Origin: Hyphomicrobiales bacterium
GTDB taxonomy: Bacteria; Pseudomonadota; Alphaproteobacteria; Rhizobiales; Rhizobiaceae
Assembly: GCA_900471605.1 (NCBI GenBank)
Contig: UCEY01000005.1
Coordinates: 1 to 39,890 of the forward strand
Direction: 5' to 3'
Length of the DNA stretch: 39,890 nt
Shown: piece after piece, positions 1-8,799 of the stretch
Numbering within the stretch: the stretch's first letter is position 1
How the letters are laid out: each line of letters opens with the position of its first letter
Made by a program: the position numbers and the translations under genes
The notes under the pieces: generated by a model
Database searches by the model: none
The model's input: only the letters and a program-made list of their open reading frames with translations
Told to the model about the DNA's origin: nothing

Positions 1-43
1 GACAAGCCCAAGGATGACGGCAGGCGACATGTGCCGATGATCG
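1..43. repeat. Fragment of a REP-like palindromic repeat at the window edge
   Basis: The first bases (GACAAGCCCAAGGATGACGG) match one arm of the palindromic repeat at 4856-4886. Positions 30-42 (TGTGCCGATGATC) recur exactly at 34345-34357 inside the third copy. The element is cut by the window edge, so its full extent is unknown. Confidence 0.45.
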
Positions 44-73
44 ATCACGCCCACCCGCCACTTGGACCACGCC

Positions 74-856
74 TCAGGCCGCGGCCGTGCGGAAAATCTT
101 CGCTCCGGAAGGTGCGCTGGTCATGCCGCCGTCGACGGTGATCTCGATGCCGGTAATATTGGCGGCATCGTCCGAAGCAAGATAAAGCGCGGCCTTGCCG
201 ATCTCTTCCGCCTCGCTCATCCGTCCGAGCGCGCTCATGCCGCCGAGTTTCTCTTCGAGAGCCGACATGGCATCGTCGGTCTGCGCGAAGGGCGACCAGA
301 TCGGCGTTTTCGTTCCGCCCGGCGTCACCTGGTTGACGCGAATGCCGTGCGGCGCAAGCTCGGAGGCGAGATTGCGCGTCATAGCGCGCACCCCGGCCTT
401 GGTCGCCGCGTAGGCGGACCAGCCCGGCGCACCCAGAACCGCATGCACGGACCCGTTCAGGATCACCGAGGCGCCCTCGTTCAGGTGCGGCAGCGCCGAT
501 TGAACCGTGAAGAACACCGCCGTGAGATTGGTGCTGATGATCCGGTTAAACTGTTCGAACGTGGTCTGGCCAAGCGGCGTTACGCCGCCGATACCGGCAT
601 TGGCGAAGACGATATCGAACTTGCCGACTTTCTCCGCCGCTTCCGCAAACGCCTTTTCGGTGGCCGCAATGTCCGTGACGTCGACCTTCACTGCCAGAAC
701 ATTTCCGCCGAGCGCCTTTTCGGCCGCGGCCAGCGTTTCCGGATTGCGGCCGGTGATTACCACCTTCGCCCCCTCCGATAGAAACACCTTGGCGGTCGCG
801 AGACCGATACCGCTATTGCCGCCGGTGATGAGGGCAACCTTGTTGTTGAGACGCAT
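74..856 (-). CDS. SDR-family NAD(P)-dependent oxidoreductase
   Basis: Classical short-chain dehydrogenase of 260 residues. The cofactor-binding TGGNSGIG lies at residues 11-18, NAG at 86-88, the catalytic Ser near 136 and the YxxxK pair at Tyr149/Lys153. The C-terminal part ends with the usual ITVDGG segment. The substrate cannot be read from the sequence. The gene is divergent from a TetR-type regulator, with a palindromic operator between them, so it is probably the regulator's target and may act on a reactive carbonyl or a xenobiotic (inference). The start has no competing upstream start and lies about 50 bp from the operator. It resembles general SDRs more than KduD, although a pectin locus lies further along the window. 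Confidence 0.9.
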   Translation of the reverse strand: MRLNNKVALITGGNSGIGLATAKVFLSEGAKVVITGRNPETLAAAEKALGGNVLAVKVDVTDIAATEKAFAEAAEKVGKFDIVFANAGIGGVTPLGQTTFEQFNRIISTNLTAVFFTVQSALPHLNEGASVILNGSVHAVLGAPGWSAYAATKAGVRAMTRNLASELAPHGIRVNQVTPGGTKTPIWSPFAQTDDAMSALEEKLGGMSALGRMSEAEEIGKAALYLASDDAANITGIEITVDGGMTSAPSGAKIFRTAAA

Positions 857-902
857 GGGATGACTCCTTGGGGCTAAAACTCGATCTGGGCGACGTCAAT
901 CT

Positions 903-942
903 GGATTATGATCGACATCCATATGGATTATGCTTATAATCC
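903..942 (+). promoter_or_regulatory. Promoter with tandem TetR-type operators
   Basis: Two related 18-bp sites lie exactly 22 bp apart: GGATTATGATCGACATCC at 903-920 (imperfect) and GGATTATGCTTATAATCC at 925-942 (7-bp inverted arms, 4-bp spacer). They coincide with a strong sigma-70-like promoter on the plus strand: TCGACA at 912-917, 17-bp spacer, TATAAT at 935-940. A repressor bound here would cover both promoter boxes. Transcription would begin near 947, upstream of the TetR start at 977, so the regulator probably controls itself and the divergent SDR gene. The palindromes and boxes are seen directly; binding is inferred. Confidence 0.75.
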
Positions 943-976
943 TAAACCGTCAAGCCACGCAGGCAGGAGAATTTTC

Positions 977-1555
977 ATGGGCCATTCCCAACTCGAAAAA
1001 CAGAAGACGCATGACCGGATCGTCGAGATCGCCTCACGGCGGCTGCGCGAGAAGGGGCTGGATGGCATCGGCGTCGCCGACCTGATGAAGGAAGCGGGCC
1101 TGACCGTCGGCGGTTTCTACAAACACTTCGCCTCCCGCGACGACATGGTCGCCGAGGCGATGGAACTGGCCTTCGGTTCCTGGGACGCAAAGATGCTGGC
1201 CCAGGGCAAAGCGCCCTCGGATGTGTCGTTTGAGGACTATGCCACGGAGTATCTGAGCCTCGGCCACCGCGATGACGTCGAAGGCGGCTGCCCCTTCGCC
1301 GCCTTGACCGCCGATCTGGCGCGCAGCGGCGAAAAGTGCCGGTCCCAGGCGACGGGCCGCCTCAAGTCCAATCTCGGCAAGATGACCGCACGCATGACCG
1401 CCGCCGACGAAGAAAAGGCCCGCCGCAAGGCGATCATCGTATCGAGCATGATGACCGGAGCCGTCGGCCTGTCGCGGATATCCAACGACGAAGCCCTTTC
1501 GGCGGAAATCCTCTCGACGGTGCGCGAATTCGTCGAGGACTTCGCAAGCCGGTAA
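977..1555 (+). CDS. TetR/AcrR-family transcriptional regulator
   Basis: A 192-residue protein with an N-terminal TetR helix-turn-helix at about residues 10-58, including the GLTVGGFYKHFASRDD recognition segment. The C-terminal helical domain would bind an inducer and mediate dimerisation. The start at 977 follows AGGAGA at 965-970 with a 6-bp gap. An in-frame ATG at 908 lies inside the promoter/operator and would sit upstream of the predicted transcription start, so it is rejected. The gene is divergent from the SDR oxidoreductase, and repression of both genes is the simplest model. The ligand is unknown; two Cys residues in the C-terminal domain could allow thiol sensing, but that is speculation. 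Confidence 0.88.
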   Translation: MGHSQLEKQKTHDRIVEIASRRLREKGLDGIGVADLMKEAGLTVGGFYKHFASRDDMVAEAMELAFGSWDAKMLAQGKAPSDVSFEDYATEYLSLGHRDDVEGGCPFAALTADLARSGEKCRSQATGRLKSNLGKMTARMTAADEEKARRKAIIVSSMMTGAVGLSRISNDEALSAEILSTVREFVEDFASR

Positions 1556-1675
1556 GGTCATTCACCTCGGCGGCCGGGCCTGTGTTTCCGCGCCGAGCAG
1601 TCGTGATGGCCCGATCCCTTCGTCCGGAAACCGCGAAATGAGGTGGGCGGCTTCTCACTATCTTTCCCGAAACGC

Positions 1676-1704
1676 AAAAAACTCCGGCTTGCGGCCGGAG
1701 TTTT
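1676..1704 (-). terminator. Rho-independent terminator, possibly bidirectional
   Basis: Stem AACTCCGGC/GCCGGAGTT with a short loop, flanked by a run of A on one side and TTTT on the other. On the minus strand it ends in a six-T run, as expected just downstream of the DUF4167 gene. It may also stop plus-strand transcripts from the TetR gene. Confidence 0.8.
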
Positions 1705-1735
1705 CATGATGCGGGTCCTTCTGGAAGACCGCTGC

Positions 1736-2587
1736 TTATTCCGAGGCGGCATCCGCCAGGGCCGGCTGCGAGCCGTCGCCTTCGGAAGCGCCCTCTTCAC
1801 CGGCGCCTTCGCCGCGGCGCGGACGACGCGGACGGCTGCTGGCCGTGCGGCGGCGGCGCGGAGCCGCTTCCGCCTGCGCTTCTTCCTCGACGGCCACTTC
1901 GGCAGGCGTGCCTTCGATCACCGGCTGCGGGCCGGAACCGTCGATGACGGGAGCGACCGGCTGAGGTGCCGCGACCTGGGCCGGGACCGCTGCAGCGGCC
2001 GGCTGTTCCTGACGGTTCTGGTTTTCCCGGCGGGGACGTTCGCGCTGCTGGTCACGCTGCTCGCGGGGCTCCCGCTGTTCGCGGGGTTCTCGCTGCTCGC
2101 GAGGTTCGCGCTGTTCACGCTGCTCCCGGCGGGGCTGCTGTTGCTGGACCTGCGGCTGCGGCGCCTCGTCCACGGACGGCTGCTGCGAGAAACCGTTGTC
2201 CTCACTGTCGCCATTGTCCATGTCGTCCTGATCCTGAACGTTGCCGTCCCGGTCCTGGTAGTCGCCACGATTGTCGTGCTGGAACCTGTCCTGCATCTGC
2301 GCCTGTGCGGCGGCAATGATGCGGTTGTAGTGTTCGGCGTGCTGGAGATAGTTCTCCGCCATCACGCGGTCGCCGGAGCTTTGGGCGTCGCGCGCGAGCT
2401 GGCTGTATTTTTCTGCGATATGCTGGGCGGTTCCGCGGATCTTCACGTCCGGGCCGGAGCTGTCATAGGTGCGGCTGAGAGGATTGCCGCCCTTGCGGTT
2501 GAAGTTGTTGTTTCCACCGCCGCCGCCATTGTTGTTATTGTTATTGCCGCGCCCTCGACCGCGTTTGTTCTGCTGTCCTGGCCTCAT
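1736..2587 (-). CDS. DUF4167 domain protein with low-complexity charged tail
   Basis: A 283-residue protein of a family common in Rhizobiales and of unknown function. Residues 1-34 are basic and Asn/Gly rich, with RGRG and runs of Asn and Gly that resemble RNA-binding RGG-type tails. Residues about 35-100 form the conserved DUF4167 core (NPLSRTYDSSGPDVKIRGTA and AENYLQHAEHYNRI). The rest is disordered: a Gln-rich stretch, then repeats of REQREP (about residues 154-184), then Ala/Pro/Glu-rich and Arg-rich tracts. It follows prmC on the same strand after about 300 bp, as I recall for related rhizobia. An RNA- or ribosome-linked role is only suggested by composition and neighbours. Confidence 0.85.
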   Translation of the reverse strand: MRPGQQNKRGRGRGNNNNNNGGGGGNNNFNRKGGNPLSRTYDSSGPDVKIRGTAQHIAEKYSQLARDAQSSGDRVMAENYLQHAEHYNRIIAAAQAQMQDRFQHDNRGDYQDRDGNVQDQDDMDNGDSEDNGFSQQPSVDEAPQPQVQQQQPRREQREQREPREQREPREQREPREQRDQQRERPRRENQNRQEQPAAAAVPAQVAAPQPVAPVIDGSGPQPVIEGTPAEVAVEEEAQAEAAPRRRRTASSRPRRPRRGEGAGEEGASEGDGSQPALADAASE

Positions 2588-2888
2588 CTATCGTTCACCA
2601 ATTCTCTGTCTTCGCTGATAAGGGGCCACGCGGCCTGCCGGACAGAGCCGAACAAGACTTCGCGTGCCGCGCACAGGCCGACCAAAGCGTCCTGCCGCTT
2701 GTGAAAGTCAAATTAACTGATTCACGCACCGGGAATTGTTCAACCTTCGCAACTCTTCGAAAAGAGAAGGATCAAAGGGTTGCCCTGTAACCCGAACGAA
2801 TCGCTGTTCATTCCCAGCCGTCCCAGTGCGTAGTTGCAAGCTATCTCGCTTCCTTCGGGAATCCAAGCCTTTTCTTTAGCCTGAAAAA
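2588..2888. other. Intergenic region upstream of the DUF4167 gene
   Basis: About 300 bp between the prmC stop and the DUF4167 start. It must hold the DUF4167 promoter if that gene is not simply read through from prmC. Only small inverted repeats are visible (CTCTT/AAGAG near 2754-2768, GGGTT/AACCC near 2777-2793, CCTGA/TCAGG at the prmC end). No convincing promoter boxes or RNA gene were recognised. Confidence 0.4.
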
Positions 2889-3752
2889 TCAGGGATGATT
2901 CACGGTAAATACGAGAACCCGATCATTGTCGCCGTAGTCGCGAACCGCCTCGACCAGCGCAAAGCCGGCGGCGCGGAAAATCGCGGTCACGGTTTCCTTC
3001 TGATCGAACCCGATCTCGACGCCGATAACGCCGTCCTTTTCGAGGAAATCTCCCGCACCCGCTGCAATCGCGCGATAGGCTTCCAGCCCATCCGGACCTC
3101 CATCTAGCGCTGCCAGCGGATCAAAATCCCGGACTTCCGGTTCCAGTGCGGGGATAACATCGCTTCGTATATAGGGCGGATTTGACACGATTATGTCGAA
3201 ACACCCTGAAATTGCGTCGAACCAGTGGCTGCGGATCGCCTGAAATCTCTCTGCCAACCCCAGCCGGGCCGCATTCTGCGTCGCCGTCTGCAGGGCATCC
3301 GGGGAAATATCGCTGCCGATCCCCTGAGCCTTCGGGCTTTCCTTCAGGAGCGCCAGGATGATCGCGCCGGTTCCGGTACCGAGATCGAGAATGCGCGCAG
3401 AACCCTTGCCTGCGACAATCTGCCCCACATGGGCAAGCATTGAATCCACCAGGATTTCGGTGTCCGGGCGCGGCTCCAGCGTTTCCCTGGAAATCAGGAG
3501 CTCCACGCCATGGAATTCACGTGATCCTAATATGCGGTGCACCGGCTCCCGTTTCAAGCGCCGCCCGACCGCATTCTCGATCCGGGCGATCTCCTCCTCC
3601 GTCAACACCCGCTCGCCGCCGACGAAGACCTCGGTCGAGGAAAGCCCAAGCAGCCCGCCGATCAGCAACCGCGCCTCGATCGCCGCATCCGGCAGTCCCG
3701 CCGCCGACAACCGCGACCTGGCATCAGCGACGGCTGCGGACAGAACCGTCAT
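2889..3752 (-). CDS. prmC: Release factor glutamine N5-methyltransferase PrmC
   Basis: A 287-residue class I SAM-dependent methyltransferase that methylates the Gln of the GGQ motif in peptide-chain release factors. An N-terminal helical domain (residues 1-85) binds the release factor. The SAM-binding motif DLGTGTGA lies at about 123-130 and the catalytic NPPY at 191-194. Its ATG overlaps the prfA stop codon by four bases (ATGA), so it is translationally coupled to its own substrate gene, a common arrangement. Length and motifs are normal. Confidence 0.96.
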   Translation of the reverse strand: MTVLSAAVADARSRLSAAGLPDAAIEARLLIGGLLGLSSTEVFVGGERVLTEEEIARIENAVGRRLKREPVHRILGSREFHGVELLISRETLEPRPDTEILVDSMLAHVGQIVAGKGSARILDLGTGTGAIILALLKESPKAQGIGSDISPDALQTATQNAARLGLAERFQAIRSHWFDAISGCFDIIVSNPPYIRSDVIPALEPEVRDFDPLAALDGGPDGLEAYRAIAAGAGDFLEKDGVIGVEIGFDQKETVTAIFRAAGFALVEAVRDYGDNDRVLVFTVNHP

Positions 3753-4831
3753 CCCTGCTGCTCGCCGAGCTGCGCGAGCTGGCCGGCCTGGTAGTCGGAA
3801 ATCAGCGCATCGACGACTTCGTCGATATCGCCCTCCATCATCCGGTCGAGCTTGTAGAGCGTCAGGTTGATGCGGTGGTCGGTCACCCGCCCCTGCGGGA
3901 AATTATAGGTACGGATACGCTCGGACCGGTCACCGGAACCGACTTGGCTCTTGCGGTCGGCGGAACGTTCGCTGTCGGCCTTCTGCCGCTCCATGTCATA
4001 AAGACGGGTGCGCAGAACCTGCATCGCCTTGGCGCGGTTCTGGTGCTGCGACTTTTCCGAACTGGTCACCACGATGCCGCTCGGCAGGTGGGTGATGCGC
4101 ACCGCGGAATCGGTGGTGTTGACGTGCTGGCCGCCGGCTCCCGACGACCGCATCGTATCGATGCGGATATCTTCCGGCCGGATTTCGATGTCGATCTCCT
4201 CGGCCTCCGGCATCACCGCCACCGTGGCGGCCGAGGTGTGGATGCGGCCGCTCGCTTCCGTGTCCGGCACGCGCTGCACCCGGTGCACGCCGGATTCGAA
4301 CTTCAGTTTCGAGAACACTCCGCGCCCGGTCACCGTCGCGATGATTTCCTTGTAGCCGCCGGCTTCGCCTTCGCTCGCCGACAGGACCTCGACCTTCCAG
4401 CCCTTGGTCGACGCATAGCGCTCGTACATCCGGAACAGGTCGCCCGCGAAAAGCGCCGCCTCGTTGCCGCCGGTGCCGGCGCGGATTTCGAGGATCGCAC
4501 TCCTCTCGTCCGCCGCATCCTTCGGCAGCAACAGCACCTGCATGTCCTTTTCCAGCGCCTCGAGCCGTTCCTCGGCGTCCGGCAGCTCCAGTTCGGCAAG
4601 CTCGCGCATCTCGCGATCGGTACCCTTGTCGGTCAGCATCGACCGGAGATCGGCCACCTCGGCGATCGACTTCTCGTATTCGCGGATCTTGCGCACCAGC
4701 GGCTGCAGTTCGGAATATTCGGACGCCAGTTTCACATAGACGTCGGCGGCAGGTCCCTCCGACATGCGCGCTTCGATCTCGCCGAACCGGCGTTCCAGCT
4801 CGCGCATCTTTTCGACAGGAAGCTTCGCCAA
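3749..4831 (-). CDS. prfA: Peptide chain release factor 1
   Basis: RF1 of 360 residues, terminating translation at UAA and UAG. The GGQ motif that triggers peptidyl-tRNA hydrolysis is at residues 233-235, the same numbering as E. coli RF1. The codon-recognition tripeptide, PAT in E. coli, reads PDT at 189-191 within the [15 protein letters not shown] context, keeping the key Pro and Thr. The N-terminal coiled region and the C-terminal domain are complete. The gene lies downstream of ptsP across a short gap with a REP-like hairpin, and overlaps prmC by four bases. Confidence 0.97.
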   Translation of the reverse strand: MAKLPVEKMRELERRFGEIEARMSEGPAADVYVKLASEYSELQPLVRKIREYEKSIAEVADLRSMLTDKGTDREMRELAELELPDAEERLEALEKDMQVLLLPKDAADERSAILEIRAGTGGNEAALFAGDLFRMYERYASTKGWKVEVLSASEGEAGGYKEIIATVTGRGVFSKLKFESGVHRVQRVPDTEASGRIHTSAATVAVMPEAEEIDIEIRPEDIRIDTMRSSGAGGQHVNTTDSAVRITHLPSGIVVTSSEKSQHQNRAKAMQVLRTRLYDMERQKADSERSADRKSQVGSGDRSERIRTYNFPQGRVTDHRINLTLYKLDRMMEGDIDEVVDALISDYQAGQLAQLGEQQG

Positions 4832-4855
4832 TTATAAAACTCCAACTATGCCATT

Positions 4856-4886
4856 CGTCATCCTCGGGCTTGTCCCGAGGATGACG
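4856..4886. repeat. REP-like palindrome between ptsP and prfA
   Basis: Perfect inverted repeat: CGTCATCCTCGGG at 4856-4868 and CCCGAGGATGACG at 4874-4886, 13-bp arms with a 5-bp loop. Related sequences occur at 1-20 and 34330-34416, so this is a dispersed repeat. As RNA it would form a strong hairpin between ptsP and prfA that could affect mRNA stability or partly attenuate read-through. It has no T-run. Confidence 0.8.
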
Positions 4887-4938
4887 GCCTCAGATGAGGT
4901 GGGAGCACATAGCTCGACCAATAGCTGTCATTCAATCG

Positions 4939-7206
4939 TCAAACCGGAATATTGTTGGCCGCGGCGAACCGTACGAGCAGCGCGCGGATCGGCTCCGACG
5001 ACCTGATATCGTCGAGCGCCGCGTTCAATTCCGCCGACAACTGGTCGATGTCGAGCCCGAGCAGCATTGCCTTGACCGGCCCGATCGAGGTCGGGGACAT
5101 GGAAACCGAGCGGAAACCGACGCCGAGCAGAGCCATGGCCGAGAGCGGCTTGCCCGCCATCTCGCCGCACAGCGTCACCACCGTCTTGTTGCGTTCGCCG
5201 GCCCGCGCAATGTCGCGCAGGATGCGCAGGAACGGCTTGCCGAGATTGTCGAAACGGTCGGAAACCCGGGCATTGCCGCGGTCGGCCGCCATGGTGAACT
5301 GGAACAGGTCGTTGGAACCGACCGAAACGAAATCCACTTCGGCCATCAGCTCGTCGAGCTGCCACATCAAGGCCGGCACTTCCAGCATCGCCCCGAACTG
5401 CAGCTTGCGCGGCAGGCTGTGGCCGAATTTCGAAAGATGCTGCACTTCCTTCTGCATCAGGTCGCGCACCGCATGGATTTCCGAAACCTCGGTCACCATC
5501 GGCAACATCATCTTGAGTTCGGCGCCGGCGGAAGCCCGCAGCAGCGCGCGGAGCTGGGTGCGCAGAAGACCGGGCCGGTCCAGCGACAGGCGGATCGCCC
5601 GCCAGCCGAGCGCCGGGTTTTCCTCTTCCTGGGCGCGAAAATAGGAGACGACCTTGTCGCCGCCGATATCGAGCGTGCGGAACGTCACCGGCCGGCCGGC
5701 CGCCTGCTTGATGACGTTGCGGTAGAAGCTTTCCTGCTCCTCGAGTTTCGGCATCGTCGAAGCGATCATGAACTGCAGCTCGGTGCGGAACAGGCCGATG
5801 CCGTCGGCGCCGGATTCCGAAAGCTGCGGCAGGTCCACCAGCAGGCCGGCATTCATCTGCAGGCTGATGCGCTTGCCGTCCTTGGTCAGCGGCTCGACAT
5901 CCCTGAGCGCCCGGAACTGTTCCTGCCGGCGGGCCCGCAGGCGTACCTTTTCCTCATAGGCCTTCTGCAGATCGAGAACCGGCCGCAGATGGATCTGGCC
6001 GTCGTCCCCGTCGATGATGATCGGATCGCCGTTTTCCGCAAGTGCCACCACGCCCGCCGCCTGGCCGACGACCGGAATGCCCATGGCGCGCGCGACGATC
6101 ACCACATGGCTGGTCACGGCTCCGTCTTCCAGCACCAGGCCGCGCAGGCTGGCGCGCGGATAGTCGAGCAGTTCCGCCGCCCCCATGGCGCGCGCCAGAA
6201 TGATCGCGTCGGCCGGAAAACCTTCATCGAAGGCGCGGCCGGAAAACCCCGTCAGCTGGCGCAGGAGCCGGTTGGCGAGATCGTCGAAATCGTGCATCCG
6301 CTCGCGCAGATAGGGGTCGGTGAGGCGCATCATCCGCGCCTTGGTGTCGCTCTGGACCTTCTCGACCGCCGCTTCCGCCGTCAGACCGTTATGGATCGCC
6401 TCTTCCATGCGGCGAACCCAGCCCTGGTCGTGGGCGAACATCCGGTAGGTTTCGAGCACCTCGCGATGCTCGCCTTCCTGGGAGACCTCGCGGCGCGACA
6501 GCATGTCGTCGATGGAAATGCGCAAGGAGCCGAGCGCTTCCGCGAGCCGCTTGACTTCCTTCTCGGCGTCTTCGTTGAGCAGGTTGGTGACGACGATGCG
6601 CGGCTCGTGCAGCACCACATGGCCGAGGCCGATGCCCTCGTTATAGGCGTCCGCATCGATTGTCACGGCGCGGGTGAGGTCGAGTTCGAGGCCAGGCCGG
6701 GTGATCTTTTTGAGTTCGCCGGTGGCGATCATCTCGGCGATCACCATCGCCGTGGTTTCGAGCGCCTCGACCTCGTCCTCGCGATAGTTGCGGCTCGCCT
6801 TGTTCTGGACGACGAGAACGCCGAGCGTGCGGCCGGCCCGGAGGATCGGCACGCCGAGGAAGGAATGGTAGATCTCTTCGCCGGTTTCCGGGAGATAACG
6901 GAAAGCCGGATGCGCCTGCGCATCGGAAAGATTGAGCGGCTGCGCTGACGCGGCGATCGTGCCGACCAGGCCCTGGCCCATCTTCAGCTGCGAGGTGTGG
7001 ACCGCTTCCTTCTTGAGGCCTTCGGTCGCATAAAGTTCGAGGACGCCGTCGGAGCGGAGCACGTAGACCGAGCACACCTCGGCCACCATGTTGCTCGCGA
7101 TCTGGCGGACGATCCGGTCAAGGCGCTCCTGCGGCTCGAGCGGCTCCGCCATCAACTCGCGTAGCCGCTTCAACAGAACGCGCGGACCTGCCGACAGGTC
7201 TCTCAT
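4939..7206 (-). CDS. ptsP: Phosphoenolpyruvate-protein phosphotransferase PtsP (EI-Ntr)
   Basis: Enzyme I of the nitrogen-related PTS, 755 residues from the chosen start. It autophosphorylates with PEP and passes phosphate to NPr and EIIA-Ntr, a regulatory cascade linking carbon, nitrogen and potassium status. A GAF domain occupies about residues 15-165; the phosphohistidine motif (TSHVVIVAR) has its His near 367; the PEP-binding TIM barrel fills the C-terminal half, with GADGIGLFRTELQFM and GSNDLFQFTMAADR. The start at 7206 gives MRDLSAGPRVLL, which I recall as the usual family N-terminus. GGGAG lies 11 bases upstream, and the ATG at 7212, five bases after it, is also possible. It lies 81 bp downstream of lysC on the same strand. 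Confidence 0.95.
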   Translation of the reverse strand: MRDLSAGPRVLLKRLRELMAEPLEPQERLDRIVRQIASNMVAEVCSVYVLRSDGVLELYATEGLKKEAVHTSQLKMGQGLVGTIAASAQPLNLSDAQAHPAFRYLPETGEEIYHSFLGVPILRAGRTLGVLVVQNKASRNYREDEVEALETTAMVIAEMIATGELKKITRPGLELDLTRAVTIDADAYNEGIGLGHVVLHEPRIVVTNLLNEDAEKEVKRLAEALGSLRISIDDMLSRREVSQEGEHREVLETYRMFAHDQGWVRRMEEAIHNGLTAEAAVEKVQSDTKARMMRLTDPYLRERMHDFDDLANRLLRQLTGFSGRAFDEGFPADAIILARAMGAAELLDYPRASLRGLVLEDGAVTSHVVIVARAMGIPVVGQAAGVVALAENGDPIIIDGDDGQIHLRPVLDLQKAYEEKVRLRARRQEQFRALRDVEPLTKDGKRISLQMNAGLLVDLPQLSESGADGIGLFRTELQFMIASTMPKLEEQESFYRNVIKQAAGRPVTFRTLDIGGDKVVSYFRAQEEENPALGWRAIRLSLDRPGLLRTQLRALLRASAGAELKMMLPMVTEVSEIHAVRDLMQKEVQHLSKFGHSLPRKLQFGAMLEVPALMWQLDELMAEVDFVSVGSNDLFQFTMAADRGNARVSDRFDNLGKPFLRILRDIARAGERNKTVVTLCGEMAGKPLSAMALLGVGFRSVSMSPTSIGPVKAMLLGLDIDQLSAELNAALDDIRSSEPIRALLVRFAAANNIPV

Positions 7207-7287
7207 CGGCATATGCTCTCCCGAAACGAGGTCACCCCAACCGGAAGACGGCACGCCCGACTGCCGGCGCGCCGAACCGGCTCATTA

Positions 7288-8562
7288 TCAACTCTTATCG
7301 AGACCGTAAGCGGAATGCAAAGTCCGAACCGCGAGTTCCGAATAGGCACCGTCGATCAGGATCGAAATCTTGATTTCCGAGGTGGTGATCGCCTTGATGT
7401 TGATGCTTTTTTCGGCAAGTGCCTTGAAAGCATGCGCGGCAACGCCCGCATGGCTGCGCATGCCGATGCCGATGACCGACACTTTCGCGAGACCTGATTC
7501 GGTCTGCACCACGTCGAAGCCGATCTTTTCCTTGTTGTCTTCGAGCACCTTCATGGCCTTCTGCACGTCTCCGGACGGGACCGTGAAGGTCATGTCGGTG
7601 CGCGAGCCGTCTTCCGACGTGTTCTGCACGATCATGTCGACATTGATATGCGCTTCGGCGAGCGGGCCGAAGATCGCCGCCGACACGCCCGGCCGGTCGG
7701 CCAGACGCCGGAGCGAGATCTGCGCTTCATCCTTGGCATAGGCGATGCCGGTGACGACTTCCTGTTCCACGATTTCTTCCTCGTCGCAAATCAAAGTACC
7801 GGGCGGGTTCAAAAGGTCGCCCATGCCCGGTGCATCGGGATCCTCGAAACTGGAGCGCACGAAGGTGCGAACCTTGTGGACCATGGCGAGCTCGACCGAG
7901 CGCACCTGCAGAACCTTCGAGCCGAGCGATGCCATTTCCAGCATTTCCTCGAAGGAGACTTTCTTCATGCGCCGCGCCTGCGGCACGATGCGCGGGTCGG
8001 TCGTGTAGACGCCGTCGACGTCCGTATAGATGTCGCAGCGGTCGGCTTTGACGGCGGCCGCGATCGCGACAGCCGACGTATCGGAACCGCCGCGGCCGAG
8101 CGTCGCGATCCGGTTGTCGGGGCCAAGCCCCTGGAAGCCGGCGACGACGGCGACCTGGCCCTCGCCCATCCGCTTGACGATCTCGGCACCGTCGATCTCC
8201 AGGATACGCGCCGCGCCATGGGCGCTGTCGGTACGGATCGGGATCTGCCAGCCCTGCCAGGACCGCGCGTTGATGCCCATCGACTGCAGGGCGATCGCCA
8301 GAATGCCTGACGTCACCTGCTCGCCTGATGCGACGACCGCATCATATTCGCGTGCATCGTAGAAAGGAGAATTGGCGCCGGAGGCTTTCGGCATGTCCTG
8401 AACCCAGCCGACCAGCTCGTTGGTTTTGCCGGACATCGCCGAGACGACCACCGCGACCTCGTGTCCGGCCTCGACCTCGCGCTTCACATGGCGCGCGACA
8501 TTGTGAATGCGTTCGAGATTGGCGACCGAAGTGCCGCCGAACTTCATGACGATGCGTGCCAT
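7288..8562 (-). CDS. lysC: Aspartate kinase
   Basis: A 424-residue aspartokinase that phosphorylates aspartate, the first step towards lysine, threonine, methionine and diaminopimelate. The KFGGTSV nucleotide/substrate motif is at residues 6-12, with the amino-acid kinase fold over about 1-245 and two ACT regulatory domains after that, where lysine or threonine would bind. The open frame extends 46 codons upstream, but the MARIVMKFGG start matches the family's N-terminus and length. The ribosome-binding site is weak (GGTCGGT just before ATG). Together with ptsP, prfA and prmC it forms a minus-strand core block. Confidence 0.96.
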   Translation of the reverse strand: MARIVMKFGGTSVANLERIHNVARHVKREVEAGHEVAVVVSAMSGKTNELVGWVQDMPKASGANSPFYDAREYDAVVASGEQVTSGILAIALQSMGINARSWQGWQIPIRTDSAHGAARILEIDGAEIVKRMGEGQVAVVAGFQGLGPDNRIATLGRGGSDTSAVAIAAAVKADRCDIYTDVDGVYTTDPRIVPQARRMKKVSFEEMLEMASLGSKVLQVRSVELAMVHKVRTFVRSSFEDPDAPGMGDLLNPPGTLICDEEEIVEQEVVTGIAYAKDEAQISLRRLADRPGVSAAIFGPLAEAHINVDMIVQNTSEDGSRTDMTFTVPSGDVQKAMKVLEDNKEKIGFDVVQTESGLAKVSVIGIGMRSHAGVAAHAFKALAEKSINIKAITTSEIKISILIDGAYSELAVRTLHSAYGLDKS

Positions 8563-8757
8563 ACCGACCAAAACCACTGTTTCGCCCGCACGGCTCACGG
8601 AGCCTGGGGCGTCTGCTTTCAAACCGCCTCGAAATCCCGCCATTTGTGACAGGAAATCCAAGTTGCGGGGTCTCTTATCGAAAAGGCTGAAAAGGCGCAA
8701 TGGTCAGAACATAGGCGAACGGTACGCTCCGTATAAAGGAAGCACATGCCGGGCACG

Positions 8758-8783
8758 AAAAAGGCCGCCCGGAGGCGGCCTTT
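8758..8783 (-). terminator. Rho-independent terminator for the SH3 protein gene
   Basis: Perfect 10-bp stem AAAGGCCGCC/GGCGGCCTTT with a four-base loop, extending into TTTTT on the minus strand. It lies just past the stop codon of the SH3 gene and insulates lysC from it. Confidence 0.88.
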
Positions 8784-8799
8784 CGAGATCATCGGCGGA

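Noticed and set aside
74..856. SDR enzyme as the missing KduD of the pectin pathway
   Set aside because: It is paired with a TetR-type regulator 10 kb from the island and its sequence reads as a general SDR; nothing specific to KduD is visible.
908..976. Alternative TetR-regulator start at 908
   Set aside because: It lies within the -35/-10 promoter and operator and lacks a ribosome-binding site; AGGAGA precedes 977.
4894..6948. Long plus-strand open frame of 684 codons
   Set aside because: It lies antisense to ptsP, is rich in His/Arg/Gln/Gly in the way typical of high-GC shadow frames, and shows no family features.
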